This document shows, one piece after another, positions 1 to 11,900 of a stretch of 64,000 nt of DNA (its first letter is position 1; each line of letters begins with the position of its first letter). The translations under genes were made by a program, and so were the position numbers. The notes beneath the pieces were generated by a model that was not told the origin of the DNA, did no database searches, and was given only the letters and a program-made list of their open reading frames with translations. The stretch comes from Laburnicola sp. R22_1 (taxonomy: Eukaryota; Ascomycota; Dothideomycetes; Pleosporales; Didymosphaeriaceae), in contig JACONQ010000011.1 in NCBI GenBank assembly GCA_014281115.1, forward strand, positions 2,418,001 to 2,482,000. The letters run 5' to 3'.

Positions 1-319
1 GTCTGCACCGCGCAGCTGCTTCATTATACATCCATCTCAGTCACCTTCTTCCGTAGTAGCAGGCATGAGCACCCAGAGCGAAAAGGTGCTATCAATAAAG
101 ATGAATCCAAAGTAACACATCTCGGCGGTAGGAGTAGGAGTCCAGACAATAGTCTTCTTGAGAGCGTGCGATTGGATAGCGCTTCGATACAAACTGAATC
201 TATTATAGAGAGCGATCGATCCAGCAATAGCAGCAACTTACTTGATTACGACATCGTCAGGCTCGCTGTCGCGCTTGAATTCAACTTCAAGTATAGCCAT
301 GCGACAATCTTTATCACGA

Positions 320-472
320 GCGCTCTTTCTCCTTTTCCTGTTTATATCCGTCAATAGCAGCTAGCAGCCAATGTCTGCTGCTGGCCAAGTGGATGACGGG
401 ACTCTTTCAATCATGCATTGAACGAAAGGGTCTGCTAATCGACTGGCTTGGATGCCTTGGGGTTGTGCGTTT
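320..472. repeat. Dispersed direct repeat, left copy (about 153 bp)
   Basis: This segment recurs in the same orientation at 8419-8573 at roughly 85-90 % identity judged by eye. Both copies share the runs tatatccgtcaatagcagct and cattgaacgaaagg. Many differences are C/T or G/A transitions. No protein is apparent. The rest of 1-2105 shows no gene I can support: its open frames are short and have no recognisable family. Confidence 0.8.
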
Positions 473-1228
473 AGCATATAGGTTAATAGAGCAATTATCA
501 TCATATCAGTGAACTTTGAGCTGTTCCTAAAGGTATCAATAGGTGATGCACACTAAGCGTGTACTTGGATATTACATTTGGAGCGCATGATATTGGAGAG
601 GGGAGAATGAGGGAGACGCGGGTGAAGACGAGGTGGCGCTATCAACAGTGACGGTCCCAAAGCCGTTGCAACCTATTTTGGGCTGAGAATCTATTTTTAA
701 CTTAGCGCGAGACCGGAAGATGCGGAAGACTTAATCAAACGTAATTATAGCACGTTTCTGTTTCCCGTTTCTGGCCCAGGTGGGTGCCACATTCTGGGTC
801 CTGACTCTAGCTCCCCAACACAGGTTGGGATCGGACGGTATTAGGTTGTGCTTGTCGGAGATTCAGGCCACGACGACTTAGGGTCTATACACTCCTATGC
901 GCGACGTAATGGGCGCTTGCGATGGAGCGTCGATTCTCGGCTGGATTAGACGTTCGGTCTTGGCGGGCGTTTGACCCAGGCCGACTGATGCGCGCGTCAC
1001 CAACACCACAACCAACTCCGACGATGGTTTGACCTCGCATAACGAGCAGCCATATCCGCACGCAGTCAGCTTCTCCTAATGCCAAGTAAAGCTAAACTCA
1101 ACTGCCGACGAGCGCAGCCATAGAGAGACAAGGCGAGGAACCGACAAGAACAGGCTGATCAGGAACGCTGGTGAGCGTCACAAAGAGACAGGGCGAAGAA
1201 CCGGGACGGATCTGAAGCGTTTGACAGG

Positions 1229-1455
1229 ATTGTCAAGAGATGCCAGCCAATCAGTACCGGTTCACCGGCACAGACGGCGGCAGTCTGACAGTTTGTGCCA
1301 GCAAACTGGTGCTGATTGGCTGACGCTTATGGGCAAATGTTAACTAACCATATACAACTTAGTGGAATGACGTTAGCAATGCAACAACGTAGAATTGCAT
1401 GCGTAACTGAACGTGTGCAGCTACGGAGTCAAGCTCTAGCTTTCAATTTGAGGCT
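1229..1455 (+). repeat. MITE-like repeat with internal hairpin, copy 1
   Basis: The segment matches the reverse complement of 7658-7880 along its length. At one end (1241-1324) is an imperfect hairpin: gccagccaatcagtaccggt on the left arm and its near complement ending accggtgctgattggct (in copy 2) on the right arm. The other end carries gtgcagctacggagt. Noncoding with hairpin-type symmetry suggests a small non-autonomous element, but no target duplication was identified. Confidence 0.65.
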
Positions 1456-2105
1456 ATTGCGGTGATTCCTGTAAATTTCATACGTAATTACGGTGGCAAT
1501 CGAAATCGGTTTCCGGCTCCTGCACTTCCGTTCTTCTAAGCCCCCAGCACCGCCAAACCTCGCAGCACCGCTAACAGCACCACGCACGCCGCACCTTCGC
1601 AACACCGTACTGCCTCGAACACCAGAGCCACATGGGAAACCTCGAGTAAAGATCAGGCGCAGTTGTGAATAAGTTAAACCCCGGAGCATCTTGACATCTA
1701 GACAGATACTCGTAGAGTGTGAGAGGATCGGAGGGATGGACACGACCAGATATCGTCATTTTGCTTTCCAACAAATTCAACGGTGATAGATGCGTCTGGT
1801 TGAGTCGCACTAGATAGAATTTGGAGCCAAATCACAAGCTAGTGGCCTCTTTGCTGCAGCGTTAGACCACCGCTCTTAGTGCTCAGGCCGTTTTATAATG
1901 TGGTATTGGATCTTATCGTGCTCACGCAGTCACATGCGATGCGGAGATGGACCGCGCCCAGTGCGGGGTTTGCCGCCACAAGCGTGATGGCTCTCACCTT
2001 ATGCCCCGTATGAGGTGGAACATTCAATAGCAAGGAGAATGAGCTGCTTAGCTTCCAATACCAGGTAGCATTGAAAAGACGAAGGCGCAACCGGCCATTT
2101 CGAAC

Positions 2106-4004
2106 ATGTGTTCCATTAGGATAACCGGAAATGTTCAGGATCGATTTATCCAAGCGGCAGTCCTCCTCCATATGCTCGATCCCGTGCGCGGCGAGCCCAC
2201 CGCACACGGCCTCGATCAAGACCCCCATGAAATCGAAACGCCGAGAGAGCGTCTGCTAAAACGAAAGTTCCTCGACTCGTTTGCCTTACTATGCGCCATC
2301 AAGAAGGATGGTGACAGTGTCTCTGCAGCATGCATGGAGGAAGGCTTACCTCAAGGGACAATTATCCGGATCGCCAGTAATGCCGGCGTACGCGAAAGCA
2401 CTTTACATCAGCTTCAACAAATCCTGGATTCCTTGAATGGCGTCACAGATGCAGGTGAGCACCCCTGAGCTCCTTAGATGTCTATCTTATCAAGCTGGTT
2501 GTGTGCAGGTATCGAAGCATCTGCAATGGAAATGGAGATCTTACGAAGTATTATCGCACTCGATATCACGAAGGTCCGGTGTTACTTGAAAGAAATTCGT
2601 GCTTCGAAAGACTTCTTTGAGGCCCCTATCTCAGTTATCGAAAATCGCGTGAGAGAATCATTGCAATCGATACCGTATTTCGATTCTTTCGCTATCCATC
2701 GATTCTTAAAATGGCTTGGGCAGGGCTTTTCAATCCGGGATCTCCCTTTAGAGCCGGAACCCAAGGACCTTATGCCCTGTATTAGATGGGCCCAAGAGGC
2801 AAAGAAACATTACCTTGAGTTCCTGAAGACTGTATTTTTTGCCCAAGCACAGCAACCGCCCCGTTTGGTTTGCATTGTTTTCAAGTTGGGTCGATATGGT
2901 ATTGCGTGCAGAGTACTGATACAACTCGCATCAGAGTTTCCGGCCTTGTTCAACCCAATGACAGTGCAGTCGGTAGCAGCGCCTACGTCGACGAGCTTTA
3001 CTCTCAACCGCCAAGAGTTGCCCCTGACGTGCGTTCTGCGGAGAGTGGCTGGGTCAAGCGCAGAAGAACACCATCCTCGCCTCGCGAGGATCTGGAACAC
3101 GGCGGACCCAGAGGCCTACTTCCGCAAAGCATGCTCCCTTAATTTGAGGGTTCATGCCGAAATGCAACTTCTCAGCTTCTACGATCATAACTGTCAATCG
3201 AGACCCTCGTTCCGCTTTATCGGAGTGAGTAAAAAGTCATGCTACCTCTGTCACATGTTCCTCACGACACATCCTGAATCACTTGTGACATCATCGTGTC
3301 ACCAGAAGTTGTACGTCTCCTGGACCACTCCACCAGCAACGGATTCGAAAGTCTACAGAAAATACAAGGCTCATACAATAGAGTTAAGCAAGATAATGGA
3401 AGGTGCCGCAAAGCAAGACTTGGAAACCCGCTTGGGTGTCCTAAAGAGACCTGTCCCTGCAGATTCGACAGCCGGAGTATCTCTCTCTGGATTGACGAAT
3501 AACGACTTGACTATGACGGCAGGCCAGGATCCTACGAGATCGCGGAGAGACTCTTTAGAGAGCTCGAATGACGCCCATATGGCTATAGCTCCGACGGAAG
3601 CGTTGGTCGACTCGGAGCAGGCGCTTTCCCCGATCGAGGTCGTGACTCTCTCAAGTAATGAAGAATCGTGCTTTAGCTGCAGTGAAACACCACCGATTAC
3701 TGCGATGGTATTCCATTTCACAAGAGCCGACAGTAAGACTAGGCAAGACATAGTGAGCATGGGCGACATTCTCGATCCTTATACCAATTATCCGTCCTGG
3801 GAAAGGTTAGTTAGGATCTTGGAAGTTAATGATGGAGTTAGTTTAGGATTCAAAGAGGATTGCGAGTTTCTGATGATCAATGCATGGATCCGAGTCATGA
3901 ATGAACGTCAGTTTTTCGCCTGTCTACAGTATCTACGTAACCTTAATATCTTGAGCTCAGAGGTGGTTGTATATAGTCGCGGAGCACAGCCTGTGACATT
4001 TTGA
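2106..4004 (+). CDS. OTT_1508-like (cytidine deaminase fold) protein, two exons
   Basis: Exons 2106-2454 and 2509-4004 are joined across a 54-nt intron (GTGAGC...GTGCAG). The splice preserves frame and gives 614 aa. The deaminase signature is clear: H332-A-E334 (zinc ligand plus catalytic Glu), then a C361-x2-C364 pair in a KKSCYLCHMF context. This spacing and context resemble the fungal OTT_1508-like family of the deaminase superfamily (I recall Pfam PF14441; not searched). The N-terminal about 300 residues are helical-looking without a named domain. Residues from about 420 onward are Ser/Thr/Glu-rich, followed by a short conserved-looking C-terminus. The substrate of this family is unknown to me; RNA, DNA or free base are all possible. 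The start is the first ATG in the frame. No signal peptide or membrane segment is seen. Its product may act on nucleic acid, but that is inference. Confidence 0.82.
2455..2508 (+). other. Intron of the deaminase gene
   Basis: Donor GTGAGC and acceptor GTGCAG. Removal joins codon phase 1 to phase 2 and creates a Gly codon, turning two separate open frames into one 614-aa protein. Confidence 0.8.
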
Positions 4005-4657
4005 TACCAATTGTCAATATTGTCGAATGGAAAGCATGGCCTAAAAGGATCTACATGTGTCGTCTTGGTACCGCAGCGCTTGTAGGTTCCCGACGAGAGG
4101 ACCTATGTTCCATGGCATGAGTGTGGGTGTGCCTGGGTGCGTCATAACTACTTTAAGCAATTAAATTAGTAATTACCATACCGTATGGAGCTCGCGAATT
4201 TTCAATCGCAAGAACTTGGACGTTTCAAGAAAGGAGAGTTTCCGGTTGTTGCTAGGCTAGTTGACGGGGATGTAATTCGAAGATGCTGGCATCACAATGA
4301 GGATTCTGGGTTTGAAACGACGGCAAGGGCGCAAGAGCACTGCATCTAAATCAGAGTCGTTATCTACAATACCAGTAGATTTTTAGGCCATGCCCCAGTG
4401 GAATCTTTGACTCATGAACTACGGGTCGAATTGTTGGGATAAAGTCGACTGACAGATGTGGCTGAGAGCTGAGGGGTAAATTTGCCCCACTGGCTTCCCC
4501 GCAATACAGTGAAAACGCCCTTTCCTCGTAAGTTAATCAAAGGCTACCATCGCTCCTACAAATAGCCCCGACAATAGCCGTCCCATCGATTAGTGAATCG
4601 AAGTCTTAGAGCCGCCCACTACAACCACAATTCTGTCCTCGCAGGTGGATCGACCTC
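4005..4657. other. Intergenic region between deaminase and BTB genes
   Basis: About 650 bp without a supportable gene. It presumably contains the 3' end of the deaminase transcript and the promoter of the BTB gene. No strong promoter motif could be assigned by eye. Confidence 0.6.
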
Positions 4658-5428
4658 ATGGCAGAGCTTCCGCCTGAAAACACTCCCTCGGAAGAGTATG
4701 AAAAGCCCAAGTTCTCGAAGTATGTGCCCTGGGAGTGCCTCTCGCGCGGCCATCTACTTATCTGGAACAGGTTTTTAACCTCCTCCGTCATAGCCGTCAC
4801 TGTTGCCAAATCAAGGACATTCTACCTCCATTCGGCCCTTCTAAACGCGGAATCGGAAAGGTTCTCCAATAGCCTGACGGGCAAATTCAAGGAAGCCGAG
4901 AAGACTCTTGAGATAGAGGATGAGGACCCCGACCTTTTCGGATTCTTCGTCGAATATCTTTACCGCGACCATTCCATCCTTTCCCGCGAGGTTAAGCATT
5001 ACTCCGAATACGTTACCTTGGCACGTCTCTATGCTCTAGGAGAACGCATCATGGCACCCAAGCTTCAATCCTACTCTCTTTGGAGATTCTGCCAATCGTT
5101 AGTGAGCAACATGTACATCTCCGACGAGAGCATTTGTGAACTACTTCGGATTGCGTGTACAGAAATTACTGAAAGAGTGAGAGAGGACCCTATGAGGGCG
5201 CAGATATTCTGGTACGGAGGAGCGAAAATCAGCAGTCTCCAGAGGCTCGACATGTTTCGTCAATTGCTGTGCGACGTTCCAGATTTGGGCAAGCAGCTGT
5301 GCCTATGGGTGGCACAAAGCCAACCAAAAAAACCACCCGAGCCAAATGAACGTCAATATCAGAGGTTTGCGCCAGAAAGCGAGTACAGCCTGCAGCGCGC
5401 CCTGGAGACCACCCCAAAAGTCGAATAG
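4658..5428 (+). CDS. BTB/POZ domain protein, 256 aa
   Basis: A single exon starting at ATG 4658. Residues about 42-150 fit a fungal BTB/POZ fold: a beta segment (SSVIAVTVAKSRTFYLHSAL), the typical 'HSALLNAESERF' step where most family members have 'H..LL...S.FF', then an acidic strand (EIEDEDPDLFGFFVEYLYRD) and the helix ending in LARLYALGERI. The C-terminal about 100 residues are helical and end in a Pro/Lys-rich stretch. BTB domains mediate dimerisation and often act as Cullin-3 adaptors or chromatin factors. This short fungal class has no assigned function. No second domain is visible. It is unrelated in detail to the second BTB gene at 13364-14932. Confidence 0.85.
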   Translation: MAELPPENTPSEEYEKPKFSKYVPWECLSRGHLLIWNRFLTSSVIAVTVAKSRTFYLHSALLNAESERFSNSLTGKFKEAEKTLEIEDEDPDLFGFFVEYLYRDHSILSREVKHYSEYVTLARLYALGERIMAPKLQSYSLWRFCQSLVSNMYISDESICELLRIACTEITERVREDPMRAQIFWYGGAKISSLQRLDMFRQLLCDVPDLGKQLCLWVAQSQPKKPPEPNERQYQRFAPESEYSLQRALETTPKVE

Positions 5429-5588
5429 TCGGTGTAACGTGGCAGTCTCCATTCAGGAGCTCAATTGTCTATCGCAACGACGCCTAGTCAAGTCATTCAT
5501 TTACAATGCTCTCTAATTTATGCGCTGCTGCTTCGCGGTTGGAATGGGCTGTAGTATCGCACCTGGAAGATTTGGTGTTCATCTTCCC

Positions 5589-5639
5589 TTAGCATGTGAT
5601 TCATGTTAGCATGTGATTTATGTTAGCATGTGATCCATA
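5589..5639. repeat. Three tandem 17-bp repeats
   Basis: Units ttagcatgtgattcatg, ttagcatgtgatttatg and ttagcatgtgatccata lie head to tail at 5589-5605, 5606-5622 and 5623-5639, just downstream of the BTB gene. Differences between units are C/T transitions, plus a final g/a. The rest of 5429-6236 holds no gene I can support. Confidence 0.9.
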
Positions 5640-6236
5640 TGAGCATCGGGTCGAGAAGACTTCAGCTTTGGATGCAGTAAACTTCAGCTCTATGCTTAAT
5701 TTTAGTTCTTGAATAAGCTGCCCGACCGATTCAATAGCACCTCCTCCGGAACCATCTGGGCAGACGCAGTATCCCACTTCATGATCGGAGGTCGGAAGAA
5801 ACAGACTGCCAAGCAAAGTGGCTTCCGATAGGACGCCACGAGCCGCTACTGGCCCCGCAAATGCTGGGGGAGACTTGATGATCTGTGTTTTGGTGGCGCA
5901 TAGCTTGCCGCTACTACGGTGTTACATAAGTATAAGCAAGCAACAAATGACCTGCACTGGTTTCTACCAAAGTTCCAGCCAACCAAGACTTGCCACATGG
6001 CTTGCGGCGACTGTACAAGGCTAGGTTTGAATTAGGACGTTGCGGAGAATGGCCTCGCTCGTTTCTGATTCGTTGTCTCCATCCTTCAGAAGTTTGTTTC
6101 GCCAGCTACAATTGAGTGGAGAGTTGTATTAACATGGGATAGATTATCTAGACAAAAACTAACTCGCTTTAACGTTGAAACACCGATTGCCATAGAAGTG
6201 CGCTTCGTATGCTGCGAGTAGTTTCTTTATTTAGAA

Positions 6237-7277
6237 ATGGATGAGTCCATTCCTGAATTGGAGCCTCCGGAAACGCCCGACTATTACGCGGATCTCGGGC
6301 TGCAACAAAATGCAACATTCCAAGAAATAAAACGGGCGCATCATTCGCTCGCAAAAAAGTATCATCCAGACAAGCAAGGTCTAGGAGTTTGTGTCGATGC
6401 TCACGAATTCCGCAAGGTAAGTTTGGTGATTTCTATACAGCCTTGTCACTGCATTGTGCAATGTCGTTAGAATGATAGCTAATATAGTGTTATGTGTTAG
6501 ATTAGAGAGGCCTTCGAGTTTCTTCGGGATATATCTAATCGCTCCAGATATGACATACATTACCCGCAGTTGCAACAAGCATGGGCCAAATACTACGCAT
6601 GGCAAGAGATTCAACTGCGAAATGAACAGCTAAGACGAGCCGAAGAGATAGCGCAGCGGAGAAGAGCAGCTGAGGCTGAGATGGCACGTAAGAAGGAAGA
6701 GGAGCAACGAATCGCAAGAGAAAAAGCAGCGCGTGAAAAGAAAGCAGCGGAGGAAAAGGAGGCTTGCAGGAGGGCTGAAGAAGAGCGACTCGCCAGAGAG
6801 AAGGAAGAACGCGAGAAAATAAGGCAATTGAAGGAAGAACTGGCGGAAAAAAGGTCACAGGAGGCAGCACGAAGAGCTAGGCAACAACAAGAAAATGCAG
6901 CCAGAGAGCGGCTGCGCAGAGAGAAGGAAAGGGAGGCAGAACGAAAGTCTGAAGACGCCGCTAGAAGGGCCAGGCAAGAGCACGAGGTCGCCGCAGAAGA
7001 GAGACTAAAGACTATATTGAGAGAAGAAAAGCATAATGCTATTCGGGAGAATTGGACAAGGATGCGAGACGCCGCTGAGCTTCGACGAACAAGGCCAGCG
7101 CAACCTAGGACTCAGGGTCATATAGAATGCGACCATCCTCGCCTAGGCTGGCCACGGAAGAGAGGGAAAGTGAATTGTGTCTTTTGTGGGGCTTTCTGTA
7201 AAATATATTCTTTCAAATGCCCTCACTGTGATATTTCGGCCTGTCAAGCATGCAAGACTAGGTACTGTATGTACTGA
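6237..7277 (+). CDS. J-domain (DnaJ-like) protein with coiled coil and C-terminal Cys-rich tail
   Basis: Exons 6237-6416 and 6501-7277 (84-nt intron, GTAAGT...TTAG, phase 0) give 318 aa. The J domain spans residues about 15-80: DYYADLGL, then the diagnostic H43-P44-D45, with the fourth helix ([18 protein letters not shown]) supplied by exon 2, which confirms the intron. Residues about 90-245 are an Arg/Glu/Ala-rich charged coiled coil. The last 50 residues hold CxxC pairs at 286-289, 300-303 and 308-311, with a further Cys at 270, fitting a small zinc ribbon. J proteins stimulate Hsp70 ATPase. The coiled coil and zinc tail presumably define the client or location. No signal peptide or membrane segment is seen, so the protein is likely cytosolic or nuclear. 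Confidence 0.88.
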
Positions 7278-7657
7278 GCAAGCCGGCTATTGAATACGAA
7301 CAGAGTGGATCCTAATGGGACAGTTAGAACTATAAGTGGAGGATCCAGATTGTCATTTGAAGGGCTAACGTTACCTTGGCAAGAGGGAAGAGTGTGTCCT
7401 GAAAGTGGGGAGGGGAACACCTGTATTTATAGTTGTACGCTGCATAGCCGCCGCTATGGCGGCTCGGACAGCCTCATTCTTTTCCCTGTGGCCAACCTCT
7501 CTTTGCGACCAGCCCACCTTTTCATGCTCTCTGTTTGCTCTCATTAGGCCAACCGAAAAGATAGGCTAGTCAATAGAACTAGCTAGCTAAGAAGGTAAGC
7601 TAGCCAGAAATACAGACCAGCCGATGGGATCGTAATCACCGGCGTTTAAAACCTACA

Positions 7658-7880
7658 GCCTTAAATTGAAAGCTAGAGCTTAACTCCGTAGCTGCACACG
7701 TTTATTTACGCATGCGATTCTAGGTCATTGCATTGCTGACATTATTTCACTATATATAGTTAGTATTTGCCCATAGGTGTCAGCCAATCAGCACCAATTT
7801 GCTGGCATAAACTGTCAGACTGTTGTTGTTTGTGCCAGTGAACCGGTGCTGATTGGCTGGCAACTCTTGACAAATCTTCT
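7658..7880 (-). repeat. MITE-like repeat with internal hairpin, copy 2
   Basis: Reverse complement of 1229-1455. The hairpin (7779-7863) has arms gtcagccaatcagcacc and ggtgctgattggctggc around a loop containing tgttgttgtttg. The two copies bracket the deaminase, BTB and J-domain genes in inverted orientation. Confidence 0.7.
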
Positions 7881-7962
7881 CAACCCTAAGGTGCGTACGC
7901 ACCCGAGCGAATGCAAGACGCTGCTTCTGCCGTCGAAATGATGAGCAGGAGCATGCTAACTA

Positions 7963-8305
7963 TGCACAGGAGTGGCTGCGCCGCTGTGGCTATACTCATT
8001 ACTAAGCAGGCTTCCGAGGATTCAGGAAATAGCTATTCTTAGAATGTCTCCTAGAGTTGCCTCACGCACACTACTAAGCAAACGAGAGGCTAGCTAGTGA
8101 GCCCAGAATTGGACCCTAAGCAATGCTAATCGGTCCCGAATAGCCCCCTTACTGAGGAACCTAGCCGCTGTAGCCGTGGGTGCAAAACGGGCACCTCAAT
8201 CCACGTGAATCCACATCCCCATGTGAGCGTGCCTAGCAGAAAAGGCATGATGCGCAGGAGTGGCGGCCCGCTGTAGCTATGCTTACTAATAAGTAGGTTC
8301 CGAGG
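7963..8305. repeat. Local duplication of about 55 bp (7963-8020 and 8251-8305)
   Basis: Both copies read approximately caggagtggc, then a cgctgt(g/a)gctat core, then actaa-aagtagg-ttccgagg. They are direct repeats 288 bp apart. Most differences are transitions. Confidence 0.6.
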
Positions 8306-8418
8306 CATCTTTCTCTCGAAACCGGTCCATATTTGCGACACCGCTAGTCCTCCTACATCGATAGAAGCCGCATGAAAGTTTTTGGGGTCGCTACTGGCTG
8401 CCATTTATTCTTTTCATA

Positions 8419-8573
8419 GCACTCTTTCCCCTTTTCCTGTCTATATCCGTCAATAGCAGCTAGCAGCCAATGTCTCCGCCGCTGGCCAAGTGGAAGATGG
8501 GACTCCTTCGACCATACATTGAACGAAAGGATCTGCCAATCGACTGGCGTGGATGCCTTGAGGGTATGCGTTT
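8419..8573. repeat. Dispersed direct repeat, right copy
   Basis: Same orientation as 320-472. Shares tatatccgtcaatagcagct and tggatgccttg. Together with the left copy it forms the outer pair of repeats around the three-gene segment. Confidence 0.8.
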
Positions 8574-8937
8574 CAGGCTGGTGATGTGGTCTGATGCACA
8601 TATCCACGCAGCGAACAATGTCTAGTGCGGGCATCTAAAGCCCATCTCATTCGCCGCATCGACGCGCCGGCTGGCAGGGGCGACTGGTTCAGTTTTGAAC
8701 CTCTTTACTTAGCGATCATGTGACCCGACTGTTAAGGTGCGTCCCTACGTCGCGAGACACCCTGTGTGCCGAGACAAATGAGGGGCTCTCTGACTTTCAG
8801 AATATACGGGACACAGAAACGTGCTACGTCCTAGAATAGATGTAGCTGGGGTGCAAAACGGGAACCAGTAATGACGCGTAGGTGAATTGACTAATTAGTT
8901 AAGCCAGGAGTAACTTACTCGTTTCTGGATTGCGGGC

Positions 8938-11900
8938 AGACTTGTCAATAAACAAAACAAACAAAATTTGTGGCTCTGAATTTGTTTGTTTGACGACTTT
9001 CTTGGTGTTGTAGTTTGTTTGTTTGATTTGATGGAGCTATAGAGGCGCTTTTTATTTGATTGTTTGTTTGATTTTGAGTACTTTAAGAGGACTGTGAAAG
9101 AGACTCTGGTGGTGTTATAGGCGGCGGCTCCTCCCACTCATGTATGCTAAACTGTTCGTTGAGCTTATTGTCATCGTACGTTGCCACCACCTTTGCGCTT
9201 GGAGGTTTAAAACCTGCTCGAATCCATCGTTGAGTACAAATTAAAGCAGCCAATAGTTGGCTGCCCATTTTGCGTCTCTGTGGCTCAAGTACGTCGCCAG
9301 TACCCGAGAAGACTCGCTCACAGTCAGCGCTGGAGGCAGGGATAGTTAACACGTCCAGCGCCAATCGTGACAAATTGGGATACCTCGGCTTGAGCTGGTA
9401 CCAGTATTGGACAGCTGTACAGCCAGTTTTGTACTGTTCTGATGTCCATGTTGGCTCTCTAAGCCAGCTCTCGTACTCATCCGCCACCCCTATTATCTCG
9501 TCGCTGTTGTCAAGTACCGAATCGATCGCGTCGTCAAAGCTGCTCATCGCGTGTTTAGGCGCAGTTGTTATTGTTGTTGCTGTCGCTAGGGCGGGCTTGT
9601 AACGAGCCCAAAGCTGCTCGAAGCTCGCGTGCGTAGCTTGTAACTGTGCGGGCTTCTCACGCCAGAAGCGTTTAAAGTAGTTCTTGAAGCGTGGGTGGAG
9701 TGCCGTGGCAGTGTAGTAGACGGGGATTTTGAGGAGTTTATTAAGGTACTTGCTCGCCTTCTTGAGCGCAGCACGTACGTTGATAGCGACGTGATCTTCT
9801 GGCGCCTCGTCTGGCAGGTAATTGACGCTTTCAAACAGTCTAAGGCGGGCATCTAGGTCAGCAATAAGAGACTTAAACACAGGGATAACCTCGTATAACG
9901 CGCCGTGAGTGCCAGCTTTGCCGCGACCTTGCAAGCGATTAGTTGCGGACTTCAGCGGCTCAAGCACCTCAATGTACTCGGTAATCACCGCCCAGTCTGC
10001 AGCTGCAAGCCCGCCTGATCGCATCTACTGCGGCACAATAGGCGGCTTAGTGTTGTTGCTTTTGGCAAGCTCGTCAGCGTGCTCAGTCTCTTGTATGTGG
10101 TAGGAGGAGTAGCTGTTGATGGCGTGTTGTAGCTCAACACCGCGCTTAAAGCAGTCATGATAGCTGTTCCAACGCGTAACTCCAGGCTTGAAAGGCTCAC
10201 GGCGTCTTGCTGTAGCGCCAGCAGGCATCTCAACTGCTTCGCTGTTCTGACAATCCTCAAATATACCCCATTGTTTTGGCGTGTTAATGTAGTTAACAAT
10301 ATCAAGAAACACGCCAAGCGGACCATCTTTCCGCCATTGCTTTATATAAAACTCCTCTTTGTTGTAGTGTTCAGGCTCGTTATCAAAGGCGTCGGAGTCA
10401 GTGCCAAACATAATAGTTTGCCCAACGAGGTTGAGTATGTGGCAAGCGCAGCGGAGGCGTCGATCGTTGGCGATAAAGCCGTACATTGTGCCGAGTTTAT
10501 TAACTGCAGTATCGTTGTTGTAGGCGTTGTCAAGCACGAAATAGCCCAAATTGCTGCTAGAAATCTCAAAGTAGCGTAGGATTCGTACGACAGCTTCCGC
10601 GATCGCTGAGCCTGTGTGCGCACCAACCAGCTGCGGCAAGGCGATGGGAAGGTCAACTATATTGCCTTGAGAGTCAGCGTAGTGCGTACAAATTGCAAAG
10701 AAGCCGCGCTTCCCCCCCTTGGTAGTCCAGCCGTCAAAGCTTATGTGTATTTTGCTAGAGGCCTCAGACAAGGCGCGCTTGACTTGAGGTTGTAGCCAGC
10801 TGTAAAGCCTCATCACGAACCTCGAAACGCTGTTGTGAGACCTCCATAGCGCCGCCTCTGCCTCTGGGTTGGCGAACCTGATCATCGCGCGGAAGGACTC
10901 AGTCTCAAACTCGCGTAATGGCCTGTTGTTGTTGACGAGCCATAACACTGCAGCTTGCCTGAAGCCTTGTACGTCGAAGTTACCCAGCTCCTGCGTTGCA
11001 TCTTGGCTTAATGTGACCCCGTTTTCTTCCGCCCATCGCAGCGACTTCTGGCCAGGTTCGAGCGGCCTCTTGTGTACGATAGTGCCTTGTTTGGTGAGCC
11101 GATGGCCGGGAAGGTCTTGCTTCAAATGGTTGTTGGCGGCTGTAGTTGACAGAGTGGTCTGGTGTAGGCCGCCCTTCTTTCTGTTGATGTGACAGTGCTT
11201 GCATTGGAAGTAGATCTTCTCAGGGTTAGTACCAAGCTTTCGAAGGCGATAGCCGTGCCTAAAGACCCAGCTGATGTTGCCTGTGGGTGTGGATAGAGGC
11301 ACATTGAAGCCCAGCAGGCGCTTCAAGTCAAGGCCTTCGTAGTTGGTGAAGTCAACACTAGGCGCAGCGTCCTCCTCCACTGAAGCCTCTGTGGCAGCAT
11401 TACTAAACGCGCGCGGCGGCTTAGTAGCTATAGGCGGCTTATTAGCCACTAACAGCAACTCCCAAGCTGGCTCATCGGCCTGTAAGGCTTGTAGTATAGG
11501 CCGTGGTGATGGCCTCCGGGCGCGCTCCTCTAGCTCGGTTGGTGGCTCTATTGAGCGCGGCTCTAGAGTACTTTCAAGCACCTCAATAGGCGGCTCCGGC
11601 TCGTCAACTACCTCAATAGACGGCTGGGTTGGCGGAGGAGTAAGCGGCCGCTGGCTATCCATAAGGCGCTGGCTGGGTTTCGGCGCACGTTGGGAACGTT
11701 TGGGCATAGGTTCGGATGCCTCAGCAGGCTCGCGGCTTCGTTTTGGGGGCATGGTAAGCGTGAAGGTAAGCAAAGGCGCGAAAAAGTAAGCTGTAGGCGC
11801 AGGCAAGTAAGCCAAAGTATAGTGGGTGTGTAAGCGTTGACGCGCAAGGTACGCGGAAAGTACGCGGTCGGCTAGCCAACATTACCACTTCATGCCAAGG

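Larger units (their letters stand above)
7278..8937. other. Gene-poor, repeat-containing region
   Basis: No convincing gene. It contains the second copies of two dispersed repeats (7658-7880 inverted, 8419-8573 direct), and a local duplication in which 7963-8020 resembles 8251-8305 (both have caggagtggc and end ttccgagg). The short open frames here have no recognisable family. Confidence 0.7.

Noticed and set aside
1429..1810. Overlapping minus-strand open frames of 104 and 79 codons
   Set aside because: No family resemblance; partly within the hairpin repeat; some starts are not ATG.
1805..1885. tRNA-like segment on the minus strand (gcggtggtctaacgc D-arm-like, gcacta/tagtgc ends)
   Set aside because: No proper anticodon stem and no TTCRA-type T loop; at best a decayed relic.
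10157..11789. Plus-strand open frames of up to 148 codons
   Set aside because: They are antisense to the hAT transposase frame and have no independent support.
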